Notes: generated by a model from the letters alone, not told the origin. 10,191 bases of DNA from an uncultured Clostridia bacterium (GCA_947629875.1 CANRFK010000040.1:1-10191); one strand, 5' to 3'. Shown: positions 1 through 6,128, counted from the stretch's first letter. A program made the numbers and translations.

Positions 1-255
1 GCGCTCGCCGACATCAAACTGCACACGGGCAGGAGCCACCAGATCCGCGTGCAGATGGCGGGCATCTCCCACCCCGTGTTCGGCGACATGCGCTACGGCG
101 GGCAGAATGCGCAGAAGGGCAAGCTCGCGCTTTGGGCGTACTCCCTCGCGTTCACCCATCCCGTCACGAAGGAGCGGATGCGCTTCCTCGCGCCGCCCCC
201 CGAAGAGGCGCCTTGGAGCAATTTCGACCTCAACGCCGCCACGAAAATCGTGTGA
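1..255 (+). CDS. RluA-family pseudouridine synthase, C-terminal end (5' truncated by window)
   Basis: The reading frame is open from base 1 to the TGA at 253-255, giving 84 residues with no start in view. It begins within the family signature: ALADIKLHTGRSHQIRVQM matches the conserved L-H-T-G-R-(S/T)-H-Q-I-R block near the C-terminal end of the catalytic domain of RluA-type enzymes, followed by H-P-V-F-G-D-x-R-Y-G. These enzymes isomerise specific uridines in 23S rRNA or tRNA to pseudouridine in the cytoplasm. The catalytic Asp of the HRLD motif lies upstream of the window, so activity cannot be judged and the RluA/RluC/RluD subtype cannot be assigned. The last codons (AATKIV) lie in a tandem 21/22-bp duplication, so the present stop may have been formed or moved by that event. 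The family call is firm; the target is unknown. Confidence 0.9.
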   Translation, partial: ALADIKLHTGRSHQIRVQMAGISHPVFGDMRYGGQNAQKGKLALWAYSLAFTHPVTKERMRFLAPPPEEAPWSNFDLNAATKIV

Positions 256-277
256 GCCGCCACGAAAAATTGTGTAA
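235..277 (+). repeat. Tandem 21/22-bp duplication across the rluA-family stop codon
   Basis: Bases 235-255 and 256-277 are adjacent copies of one unit that starts GCCGCCACGAAAA and ends TGTGA or TGTAA. The copies differ by one inserted base and two substitutions. The first copy encodes the last six residues and stop of the synthase; the second is just downstream and out of frame. The arrangement is what replication slippage would leave. No further copies are seen nearby. Confidence 0.75.
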
Positions 278-323
278 TTTGGAGGAAATTTCTTATTTTC
301 TCGCGGAACAGGCGAAATACCGC

Positions 324-352
324 TTGACGGCAAAAAAATTTTTGTGTACAAT
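324..352 (+). promoter_or_regulatory. Sigma-A-type promoter of the surface-protein gene
   Basis: TTGACG at 324-329 and TACAAT at 347-352 are separated by exactly 17 nt, with an A/T-run spacer. Transcription would start near 359, giving a leader of about 40 nt before the ATG at 400. The leader contains a small hairpin (CGGGC at 367-371 pairing with GCCCG at 378-382, 6-nt loop) that ends just before the Shine-Dalgarno GGAG at 387-390. It could modulate initiation, but it is weak. Confidence 0.8.
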
Positions 353-399
353 ATAAAGGATAGTATCGGGCAGTTCCGCCCGCTATGGAGCAAGGTCTC

Positions 400-2967
400 A
401 TGAGTAAAGTCAAAATTCGTTCCATCATCATTCTTGCGTTCGCCCTCATCGCGGCGATCGTTTTGGGCGCCGTGCTTGCGGTGCCGCACAGCGTAGGACG
501 GGCATCCGCCTCCACTTATGCGCCCACGTCCATCTTCTCGGAGGGGACTTCGGGACGCGTGGAAGCCTCCGAAGCGGGCGAGGGGGAAACCTCCTATCTC
601 CGCTTCTCCATGAACGACGACGGCAAGATCTACTACCGCCGCGATCTCGCGCTCAAATGGTACGTCTCCGCCAAGGAGCCCGAACCCGCAGAGCCCGAAC
701 CCGAGGGGACCCCGTCTGCCACCGCCGAGCGCGACGACGAGGGGAAAGCCCAATACTTTACCATGACGTTTGCCTTCGCTCCCACCGTTCCCGAGCGGAT
801 CATCGATGGCAGTTCCAATAAATATGCCTGCCCCCGCTGCGATACGTCCTTCGATATCAACGAAGAAGGGGCGTCGGTGTGCCCGACGTGCGGCTATACG
901 ACCGACGACGTCCTCTTCTTCGACCGCTACGAAATTTCCTTCGACAGCACGGAGGAGAACATCAGCAAGGCCGCAAAGGCGACCAACTCCATCGTGTTCA
1001 AGGCACAGGATGACGGCAGCGTGAAAGTCTATATCAAGAATGCCGCCGCGCATGCCGCGGAGGAGGACAAGGACGACGAGGAAGAGACTGACGACCTTGC
1101 AGGTCTCACGCCCGCGGCGACGATCGCAAAGGCCGACATCGCGAAGGACATCACCATTGCTTTCAGCGAGGCCGAAACATTCACCCCCGGTGAATTTGTC
1201 GTGACGCTCACGGTAGGGGAAGAGCCGCACGAACTCGGCAGTTTCACCAACATCGGCGGGAACTACCTCGAATACCGTTCCTCGGCGAGCTCCACGCCCT
1301 CCACGCCCATCACGTTCAACGCCAAGCTCGCGGCAGTTCCCGAAGATGCGCCCGAAGGCACGACGTACAAGCAGGTGCGCCAGTGCGTGTACATGAAAGA
1401 GCTCAACGGACAGACCTTCGATCTCACCGACGGCCGCGTGACGGACAACGCCCCCGCCGTTCTGGTGCTCAACGAACAGCTCTACGGCTTCACGCTCGGC
1501 CAGCGTTACAGCCTCTCGTGGGAGGCCATCGACGTGTGCGACAGCTCCGTCTCCTCCAACGGCGAATATTACATGCTCCGCAAGGATGAGGTGGACGGCG
1601 AGGTCACGGATACAGACCACTTCCCCACCGATGACGACTATAAAAAGCTCAGCACGTCCGTCTACTTCATGCCCACGAACGGCGGCGCGACGGAGCCGCA
1701 GTACGTCTCCATCCGTTACAAACTCGTGGACGAGCGGTTCAGCTCGAGCGAACAGGATAAATACAGCTATGTGTATCTCTCGTGGTACGCCGCGGACAAG
1801 GCGATCACGACGTTGGAGGGAGAAGAGGGCGCCAAGCTCGATATGATCTCTGTGCAGAACAACGACCGCCGCGCCGAGCCCTACGGCCCGTATTATGTGG
1901 GCATCACCGCAGACGAGAGCTCTTCGAGCAATCAGACGTCGGATGAAGCTGCGTACAACAAGGCGATCGGCGATTACAACAAGGCGCTCACGGATGTCGC
2001 CTCTGCCGAAAAGACGAGCGCAGGCAACGGCGCGTATATCTATCTGCCTTCCTTCCGCGGGCTCATTACGAGCGACTATGCGGACTACCGCAACCTCCGC
2101 TTCACCATCAGCTATAAGAAGGAGAACGCGAGCACTTCGGCCTCGACGGAATCCAGCCTGCGCTACAACAATCTCCGCTTCCAGATCGATACGGAAGGGC
2201 ACTACGCCTTCAAGGTGTTCGCAAGCGACGCCGCGGGCAACACGATGAAGTACTATTTGGACGGCGACCTCGTGGATGTTTCCACATCGAATATTTGGGA
2301 TATCGATGAGATCCCCACGTTTGAGTTCAATGTCTCCTACAAGGGCGCGGACGTGACCGAGCCCGGCGAACAGGATCCCGCCTCCCGCGGCACCTCGTTC
2401 ACCTTCGATGAGTTCGAGATCGTCGATCTCGGCAGCAACATCAAGGAGTACACTCTGTACTACTTCGATACGTCCAAGCTCCCCGAGGGGAAGGAACTGC
2501 CCGGCTATTCCGAATTCGTGGAGAACGCCAAGAAGTACGCCGAAACCGACTATAAGGATTGCCTCGTCGAGATCAAGGAGTTCAACGATGAGATCTCCGA
2601 GGACGATGAGGAGTGGGACGATACCGATAACAGCTACCGCTGGCACCCCGATTCGCTCACCTTCGTGCCGCAGAAATCGGGCTACTATGTCGTCCGCCTC
2701 ACCTATTACGATCTCTATCAGCCCGCGGGCGGCATTCCCACGGCGGAGAACTACTATGAGGTCGTGGAAGTGCGCAACCCCTACGACTATATCCCCGCCA
2801 AGAGCGATTGGTTGCAGAACAACGTGACCTCCGTGGTGTTGTTTGCGATTTCGGGCGTGCTCGCCATCGCCATCGTCGTGCTCTTCGTGGTGAAGCCCTC
2901 CGATAAGAAGGTGGAAGAGGTCGACCTCGCCTCCCTCAAGGGCAACAAGAAGTCCAAGAAGAAATAA
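400..2967 (+). CDS. Exported, membrane-anchored surface protein with embedded zinc ribbon
   Basis: I do not recognise this 855-residue protein as a named family. Residues 1-9 are basic, followed by a hydrophobic stretch to about residue 30 and an A-S-A sequence that could be a signal peptidase site. Near residues 144-164 there is a C-P-x-C (C144, C147) and C-P-T-C (C161, C164) zinc ribbon, followed by an acidic D/E-rich stretch. Most of the rest is predicted beta-rich, with Ig-like strand patterns such as GHYAFKVFASDAAGN and SGYYVVRLTYYD. A single transmembrane helix lies at about 811-831, ahead of a Lys-rich tail ending KKSKKK. Type I topology with a large outer domain is the natural reading. 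The start at 400 is chosen because GGAG at 387-390 lies 9 nt upstream; the in-frame ATG at 385 has no such site. It is monocistronic, with its own promoter and a terminator-like hairpin. Function is unknown; adhesion, binding or envelope roles are guesses. Confidence 0.85.
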   Translation: MSKVKIRSIIILAFALIAAIVLGAVLAVPHSVGRASASTYAPTSIFSEGTSGRVEASEAGEGETSYLRFSMNDDGKIYYRRDLALKWYVSAKEPEPAEPEPEGTPSATAERDDEGKAQYFTMTFAFAPTVPERIIDGSSNKYACPRCDTSFDINEEGASVCPTCGYTTDDVLFFDRYEISFDSTEENISKAAKATNSIVFKAQDDGSVKVYIKNAAAHAAEEDKDDEEETDDLAGLTPAATIAKADIAKDITIAFSEAETFTPGEFVVTLTVGEEPHELGSFTNIGGNYLEYRSSASSTPSTPITFNAKLAAVPEDAPEGTTYKQVRQCVYMKELNGQTFDLTDGRVTDNAPAVLVLNEQLYGFTLGQRYSLSWEAIDVCDSSVSSNGEYYMLRKDEVDGEVTDTDHFPTDDDYKKLSTSVYFMPTNGGATEPQYVSIRYKLVDERFSSSEQDKYSYVYLSWYAADKAITTLEGEEGAKLDMISVQNNDRRAEPYGPYYVGITADESSSSNQTSDEAAYNKAIGDYNKALTDVASAEKTSAGNGAYIYLPSFRGLITSDYADYRNLRFTISYKKENASTSASTESSLRYNNLRFQIDTEGHYAFKVFASDAAGNTMKYYLDGDLVDVSTSNIWDIDEIPTFEFNVSYKGADVTEPGEQDPASRGTSFTFDEFEIVDLGSNIKEYTLYYFDTSKLPEGKELPGYSEFVENAKKYAETDYKDCLVEIKEFNDEISEDDEEWDDTDNSYRWHPDSLTFVPQKSGYYVVRLTYYDLYQPAGGIPTAENYYEVVEVRNPYDYIPAKSDWLQNNVTSVVLFAISGVLAIAIVVLFVVKPSDKKVEEVDLASLKGNKKSKKK

Positions 2968-2987
2968 GGGCAAATAACGCTCGATCG

Positions 2988-3017
2988 AGACCGCCGCTTC
3001 TGCGGCGGTCTTACTTT
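2988..3017 (+). terminator. Probable intrinsic terminator after the surface-protein gene
   Basis: A perfect 10-bp GC-rich stem (AGACCGCCGC at 2988-2997 with GCGGCGGTCT at 3002-3011) has a TTCT loop. It is followed by an interrupted T-tract, TTACTTTG. It begins 20 nt after the stop codon. The T-tract is imperfect, so termination may be partial. Confidence 0.7.
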
Positions 3018-3024
3018 GTGTCGG

Positions 3025-3072
3025 AACCCGCCCGCCGCCCGTCCGCTTTTGCGGACGGGCGGCGGGCGGGTT
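3025..3072. terminator. 22-bp perfect GC hairpin, possible second terminator
   Basis: Bases 3025-3046 pair without mismatch with 3051-3072 around a TTTT loop; the stem is almost entirely G-C with A-T pairs at its base. Only TTT follows on the + strand and AA precedes, so it is not a classic T-tract terminator in either direction. It sits 13 nt after the hairpin at 2988-3011. It could be a backup terminator, a 3'-end stabiliser, or an extragenic palindromic repeat. Confidence 0.6.
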
Positions 3073-3106
3073 TATGGAGCGGAGGGAATGAGGTTTATGG
3101 AGCGGA
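3069..3106 (+). repeat. Short direct repeat, 15 bp, 23-nt period
   Basis: GGTTTATGGAGCGGA occurs at 3069-3083 and again at 3092-3106. The intervening bases are GGGAATGA. Nothing coding is associated with it. Confidence 0.6.
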
Positions 3107-3128
3107 AAAATGAGAAAGGCGGCGGGAA

Positions 3129-3338
3129 GGGGCGTTCATCATAAAGAGAGATGGCGGAACAGGTGGCAAAGGTGGCAACGGAGGAAAGGGAAGCGCCCTC
3201 TGCCCCTCCTTGGGCGGGGGTGGGGTCTTCGGGAAAGGCAGCAATACAATATGCGGAGCCTTTCTCCGCAATGGGGGCGTTCATCATAAAGAAAATCGGC
3301 GGCACGGGCGGCAAAGGTGGCAATGGAGGAAAGGGAAG
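3129..3338 (+). repeat. Diverged 65-bp direct repeat pair in the gene-free 2968-3420 interval
   Basis: Bases 3129-3193 and 3274-3338 align without gaps at an offset of 145 nt, with 8 differences in 65 positions. Both copies start GGGGCGTTCATCATAAAG and end GGAGGAAAGGGAAG. The interval 2968-3420 has no gene I can support. Besides this repeat it holds two hairpins near 2988-3072, a small 7-bp hairpin at 3252-3270 and a G-quadruplex motif at 3212-3233. Frames open through here on both strands are low-complexity GC-rich shadows (Gly/Lys or Pro runs). The copies may be members of a genome-wide interspersed family. Confidence 0.75.
3212..3233 (+). other. G-quadruplex-forming motif
   Basis: Four G runs (3, 5, 4 and 3 bases) are separated by loops of 1, 1 and 5 bases, matching the canonical G3+N1-7 pattern on the + strand. 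It lies between the two 65-bp repeats, about 190 nt upstream of the DUF378 gene. Folding in the cell is not shown. Confidence 0.55.
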
Positions 3339-3420
3339 AGGGAAAGAGCCGCACGGGAGGAAATTTTTGCGCGCCGCATATTTTTCCCCGGGGAATGCAA
3401 ACTGCAAACAGGAGGTAGAT

Positions 3421-3666
3421 ATGGTAATCGCAAATCTCATTTCGTATATCCTTGTACTCTTGGGCGCGCTGAATTGGGGGATGTTCGGCATCTTCAACTT
3501 CAACCTCGTTTCGGCGATCTTCATGGGCCCCCGCAGCGTGGGCTCTATCATCGTCTACTCGCTCATCACGCTCGCGGCGATCTGGCTCATCATCTCGCCG
3601 ATCGTCACCAACGGGATGCTCAAACTGCGCGGCGACCGCGTGGCGCGCGAGACCAAGAACGCGTAA
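3421..3666 (+). CDS. DUF378 family small membrane protein
   Basis: The product is 81 residues. The N-terminal half fits the DUF378 (YuzA-like) family: a hydrophobic helix at about 3-23 containing the L-G-A-L-N-W-G block, then N-F-N-L-V, then a second helix at about 41-62, and a short charged tail ending ARETKNA. Two membrane-spanning segments are predicted. The biochemical role of DUF378 proteins is not known to me. The ATG at 3421 is fixed by a near-perfect Shine-Dalgarno, AGGAGGT, 5 nt upstream. The frame stays open to 3151, but that extension is Gly/Lys-rich sequence within a repeat and is unlikely to be translated. The gene stands alone with a strong terminator; I see no convincing promoter hexamers upstream. 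Confidence 0.85.
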   Translation: MVIANLISYILVLLGALNWGMFGIFNFNLVSAIFMGPRSVGSIIVYSLITLAAIWLIISPIVTNGMLKLRGDRVARETKNA

Positions 3667-3682
3667 CAGAAGAAATGAAAAG

Positions 3683-3708
3683 TACGGGCGGGTCGCCCGT
3701 ATTTTTTT
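3683..3708 (+). terminator. Intrinsic terminator of the DUF378 gene
   Basis: TACGGGCG (3683-3690) pairs with CGCCCGTA (3694-3701) around a GGT loop and is followed directly by seven T residues. It starts 16 nt after the stop codon and is the clearest rho-independent terminator in the window. Confidence 0.9.
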
Positions 3709-3733
3709 ATGCGCGCGTGGAAATAAGGTGGAG

Positions 3734-3783
3734 ATTTCTCGACGACGGTGCCCGCGGTTTTGCCGCGGGCACCTGCTCGAAAT
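3734..3783. repeat. Palindromic extragenic element with 11-bp GC core
   Basis: GGTGCCCGCGG (3747-3757) pairs perfectly with CCGCGGGCACC (3763-3773), loop TTTTG. The outer bases ATTTCTCGA and TCGAAAT form a second, imperfect pairing layer (3734-3742 with 3777-3783). No T-tract follows and no gene end is adjacent, because the DUF378 terminator is already complete at 3708. The outer phrase resembles small extragenic repeats seen in several bacterial genomes, from memory only. The interval 3709-3909 contains this element and the next hairpin but no gene. Confidence 0.6.
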
Positions 3784-3816
3784 GACATAATTATATGGGC
3801 AGGCGAATACACGCAT

Positions 3817-3845
3817 TGCCGCCCGTGCCGAAGGCGCGGGCGGCA
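3817..3845. repeat. 13-bp GC hairpin upstream of feoA
   Basis: TGCCGCCCGTGCC (3817-3829) pairs with GGCGCGGGCGGCA (3833-3845) around a GAA loop, with a single G-T wobble. There is no T-tract. It lies 124 nt before the feoA start and may be in its leader or be a second extragenic palindrome. Confidence 0.6.
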
Positions 3846-3908
3846 GTTCAATATGGGGCACGAAAGACATTCTTAACATAAAATCCACGTGCAGCGCATT
3901 CAATAGAA

Positions 3909-3981
3909 CATGACGGTGTGCGGAATAAACAAAGAAATGCGTGCGGGCGGCGGCGAGGCGGCGCGGGCATGACGGTGTGCG
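3909..3981 (+). repeat. 14-bp direct repeat duplicating the feoA start; 20-codon mini-ORF
   Basis: CATGACGGTGTGCG occurs at 3909-3922 and at 3968-3981, the second being the feoA start. From the ATG at 3910 a 20-codon frame reads MTVCGINKEMRAGGGEAARA and stops at TGA 3970-3972, overlapping the feoA ATG as ATGA. Its first residues echo feoA (MTVCDMKKGMRA). It is either a degenerate partial duplication of the 5' end of feoA or a translationally coupled leader peptide. No clear ribosome site precedes 3910, so the relic reading is favoured. Confidence 0.6.
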
Positions 3982-4202
3982 ATATGAAAAAGGGGATGCG
4001 CGCGATCGTGCTCAAAGTGGAGGGCGCGGAGGCGATACGCGAGCGGCTCCGCTTTTTGGGCATCTACAAGGGCGCGAAACTTGTGCTCCTTAAAGTCTCT
4101 TTCATGAAGAGCACCTATCTCGTGCAGGCGGGCAGTTCGCGCGCCGCGCTCGGAAAGGACGTCGCGGCGGGGGTCTATGTATGGAAACTCAACGAGAAAT
4201 GA
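3969..4202 (+). CDS. feoA: Ferrous iron transport protein A
   Basis: This is a 77-residue protein with the SH3-like FeoA fold pattern. The conserved R-x-R-L-R-F-L-G-I-x-x-G-A stretch is at about residues 24-36, followed by beta-strand sequence (LVLLKV, STYLVQAG) and the closing block SSRAALGKDVAAGVYV. FeoA is a small cytoplasmic partner of the FeoB Fe(II) permease, thought to modulate it; feoB follows in the same direction. The ATG at 3969 is preferred because the family start lies there. A GTG at 3918 would add 17 Arg/Gly-rich residues with no family match, and an ATG at 3984 is also possible. The Shine-Dalgarno is poor (GAGGCGG about 10 nt upstream), and an upstream mini-ORF overlaps the start as ATGA, which may aid initiation by coupling. 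Confidence 0.88.
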   Translation: MTVCDMKKGMRAIVLKVEGAEAIRERLRFLGIYKGAKLVLLKVSFMKSTYLVQAGSSRAALGKDVAAGVYVWKLNEK

Positions 4203-4220
4203 GACCCCATGTTGGCAATT

Positions 4221-4333
4221 TTTATGCGAAAAGGTGTGGTTTCTTCCGAAGCGGTCGGCGCATGGAAAGGGAACGGGTGAGGCCTTTTGCGGGATTTCTT
4301 TATGCGAAAAAGTGCGGTTTCTTCAAAATGCGG
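4221..4333 (+). repeat. Imperfect direct repeat in the feoA-feoB gap
   Basis: A unit beginning TTTATGCGAAAA and ending GTTTCTTC occurs at 4221-4246 and 4299-4324, with 24 of 26 bases identical and an offset of 78 nt. Both copies include an ATG. The first opens an 18-codon frame (MRKGVVSSEAVGAWKGNG, 4224-4280). The second is in frame with feoB (MRKSAVSSKCGGGVC before the likely start). The gap between feoA and feoB is 144 nt and contains no other gene. Confidence 0.7.
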
Positions 4334-4346
4334 CGGGGGTGTTTGC

Positions 4347-6128
4347 ATGCAACCTGAACGGGCGATCCTCCTCGTGGGCAACCCCAATGCGGGCAAGAGC
4401 ACCCTCTTCAACAAGCTCGCCCGCGGCCATGCGCGCGTCGGCAATTGGCATGGCGTGACGGTGGGGGAACTTCGTGGAAAGGCCAAGCGGGGGGCGCTTT
4501 TCGGCTATACAATTTGCGATCTGCCCGGCATCTACTCCATGGACAGCCTCTCCATGGAGGAAAAATACACGCGGGGCGTGCTCCTCGAAAATCCCCGCGC
4601 GCCCATCGTGTTCGTCTCGGAATACGCGACGCTCGACCGCTCGCTTCCGCTCTTTCTTTCGCTTGCAAAGGGGAGAAAGTGCGCGCTCGTGCTCACAAAA
4701 AAGCGGCTGTTTGTGCGGACGGGTGGGAAGTTGGACGCCTCTGTGCTCGCAAGGCGGCTGGGCGTGTCCGTCGTCGAGGCGGAGGGGAAGGGGGCAAGGG
4801 CGCTTGCCGCAGAGATTTCGGCGGCGCTTCGGGTTCCCTGCGGCGAAGTGCGGGGGGAACTTGAAGGCATCTTTGTGCCGCCGCGCGAGGGGCTCTCCCG
4901 TGCGGACAGGCTGCTCCTTTGCGGGTGGTTTTCCGTGCCGCTCTTTGTGCTTTTATTGGGGCTCGCCTTCTTTGTGACCTTTGCGCGCGGCATGCCGGGA
5001 GATCTCATGAAGGGCGGCGTGGAGGCGCTCTTTTCGGACGTGCTCGCGCCGTGTTTCGAGGGGCTCCCGCCCGTCGCGCGGAGCTTCTTCCAAAGCGGGC
5101 TTTGCGCGAGTTTGGGCAGTGTTTTGTGCTTTTTGCCGCAGATTTCGCTCCTCTTTCTCTTTCTGACCCTCCTCGACGAGAGCGGATTTTTATCCCGCCT
5201 CGCCTATCTCACCGACGGGTTTTTTGCGCGGCTGGGGCTGAACGGCAGGGCGGTTTTCTCCCTCGTGATGGGCTTTGGGTGCACGGCGGCCGCCGTGCTC
5301 ACGACGCGCGGGCTGGACGACAAGCGCATCCAGCGGCGCACCATTCTGTGCCTGCCGTACATCCCGTGCAGCGCCAAACTGCCCGTCTTTCTGACGCTCG
5401 CCGCCTCCTTCTTCCCCGAGCCCTTCCTCGCCGTCGTGCTCCTGTATGCGCTCGGCGTGGGAATCTCGGTGTGCGTGGCGCTCTTTCTGCGCGAAACGCG
5501 GCCGCCCTTTTTGATGGAACTCGCGCCGCTCAAATTGCCCGACCCCGTTTTTGTTGCAAAGTCCTTGTGTTTTCAGGTGAAACAGTTTATAATAAAGGTG
5601 GGAACGGTCATTTTGGCGTTCTTTCTCGCCTCGTGGCTCCTGTCGTCGTTCGACTTCTCCTTTCACCTCGTGGGGGCGGAGGAGAGCATGCTGGCGGCCG
5701 TGTGCGGGTGGCTGAAATGGCTGTTTGCGCCCATCGGCATGGCGGATTGGCGCATCGCCTATGCGGCGCTCTCGGGGCTCGTTGCCAAGGAGAACATTGC
5801 GGGGGCGCTCGCCATGTTCTACGGCGGCTTTCCCTACGGGGCAAAGAGCGCGTTCGCCTTCGCCGTATTTGTGCTCACGTGCTCGCCCTGCGTCTCGGCG
5901 GTATCTTCGACGGCGCGGGAAGTGGGCTGGAAGCGCGCTCTACTCTATGCCGCCGTGCAGACGGGGACGGCGCTGCTCCTTTCCTACGCCGCGTACTTCG
6001 CCCTTGTGATGCCCGCGCTCGCCCTGCCCATCGGGGCGGCGCTCGTGTGCGCCATCGTACTTTTGAGGAAAAACCATGAAACGCTATCGGGTTTTGGCAG
6101 ACGACGCCTTAAAAAACTTCACCGATAA
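4347..6128 (+). CDS. feoB: Ferrous iron permease B, with degenerate G4/G5 GTPase motifs
   Basis: The product is 593 residues, shorter than the roughly 700-770 typical of FeoB. It imports Fe(II) across the cytoplasmic membrane. The N-terminal G domain has G1 GNPNAGKS (11-18), a G2 region NWHGVTV with T38, and G3 DLPG (58-61). At the G4 position, where N-x-x-D or T-K-x-D is expected, it has TKKR (117-120), and the G5 region reads EAEGKG without the usual S-A. The membrane part starts near residue 190. It keeps the two gate repeats: GC at 311-312 with CSAKLP (341-346), and the second half with GLVAKEN and S-P-C-V (513-516). The usual V-P after the first gate Cys is A-A. The ATG at 4347 is chosen for the family N-terminus and a GGGGGT site 6 nt upstream; ATG 4302 and TTG 4287 would extend it. 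The end overlaps the next gene by 53 nt. Confidence 0.9.
   Translation: MQPERAILLVGNPNAGKSTLFNKLARGHARVGNWHGVTVGELRGKAKRGALFGYTICDLPGIYSMDSLSMEEKYTRGVLLENPRAPIVFVSEYATLDRSLPLFLSLAKGRKCALVLTKKRLFVRTGGKLDASVLARRLGVSVVEAEGKGARALAAEISAALRVPCGEVRGELEGIFVPPREGLSRADRLLLCGWFSVPLFVLLLGLAFFVTFARGMPGDLMKGGVEALFSDVLAPCFEGLPPVARSFFQSGLCASLGSVLCFLPQISLLFLFLTLLDESGFLSRLAYLTDGFFARLGLNGRAVFSLVMGFGCTAAAVLTTRGLDDKRIQRRTILCLPYIPCSAKLPVFLTLAASFFPEPFLAVVLLYALGVGISVCVALFLRETRPPFLMELAPLKLPDPVFVAKSLCFQVKQFIIKVGTVILAFFLASWLLSSFDFSFHLVGAEESMLAAVCGWLKWLFAPIGMADWRIAYAALSGLVAKENIAGALAMFYGGFPYGAKSAFAFAVFVLTCSPCVSAVSSTAREVGWKRALLYAAVQTGTALLLSYAAYFALVMPALALPIGAALVCAIVLLRKNHETLSGFGRRRLKKLHR

Noticed and set aside
3151..3420. 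N-terminal extension of the DUF378 protein by 90 residues
   Set aside because: The extension is low-complexity Gly/Lys-type sequence encoded by a non-coding repeat, and a near-perfect AGGAGGT lies directly before the ATG at 3421.
3139..3903. A 254-codon open frame on the - strand across repeats and the DUF378 gene
   Set aside because: It crosses hairpins, the terminator and the repeat pair, has Pro/Arg/Ala-biased composition and no ribosome site that I can see.
3841..3909. Promoter or Fur/DtxR-type iron box before feoA
   Set aside because: The region is AT-richer (for example TTCTTAACATAAAAT), but I find no -35/-10 pair with acceptable spacing and no convincing palindrome for an iron regulator.
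3918..3968. GTG start extending FeoA by 17 residues
   Set aside because: The added residues are Arg/Gly-rich with no match to FeoA, whose family start fits the ATG at 3969.
4287..4346. Earlier feoB starts (TTG 4287, ATG 4302)
   Set aside because: FeoB proteins normally begin only a few residues before the first GTPase motif, as from 4347, and the extra stretch lies in a non-coding repeat. ATG 4302 cannot be fully excluded.
4919..6079. Long + strand open frame within feoB
   Set aside because: It is an Arg/Ala/His-rich shadow in another frame of feoB, which has clear membrane segments and gate motifs throughout.
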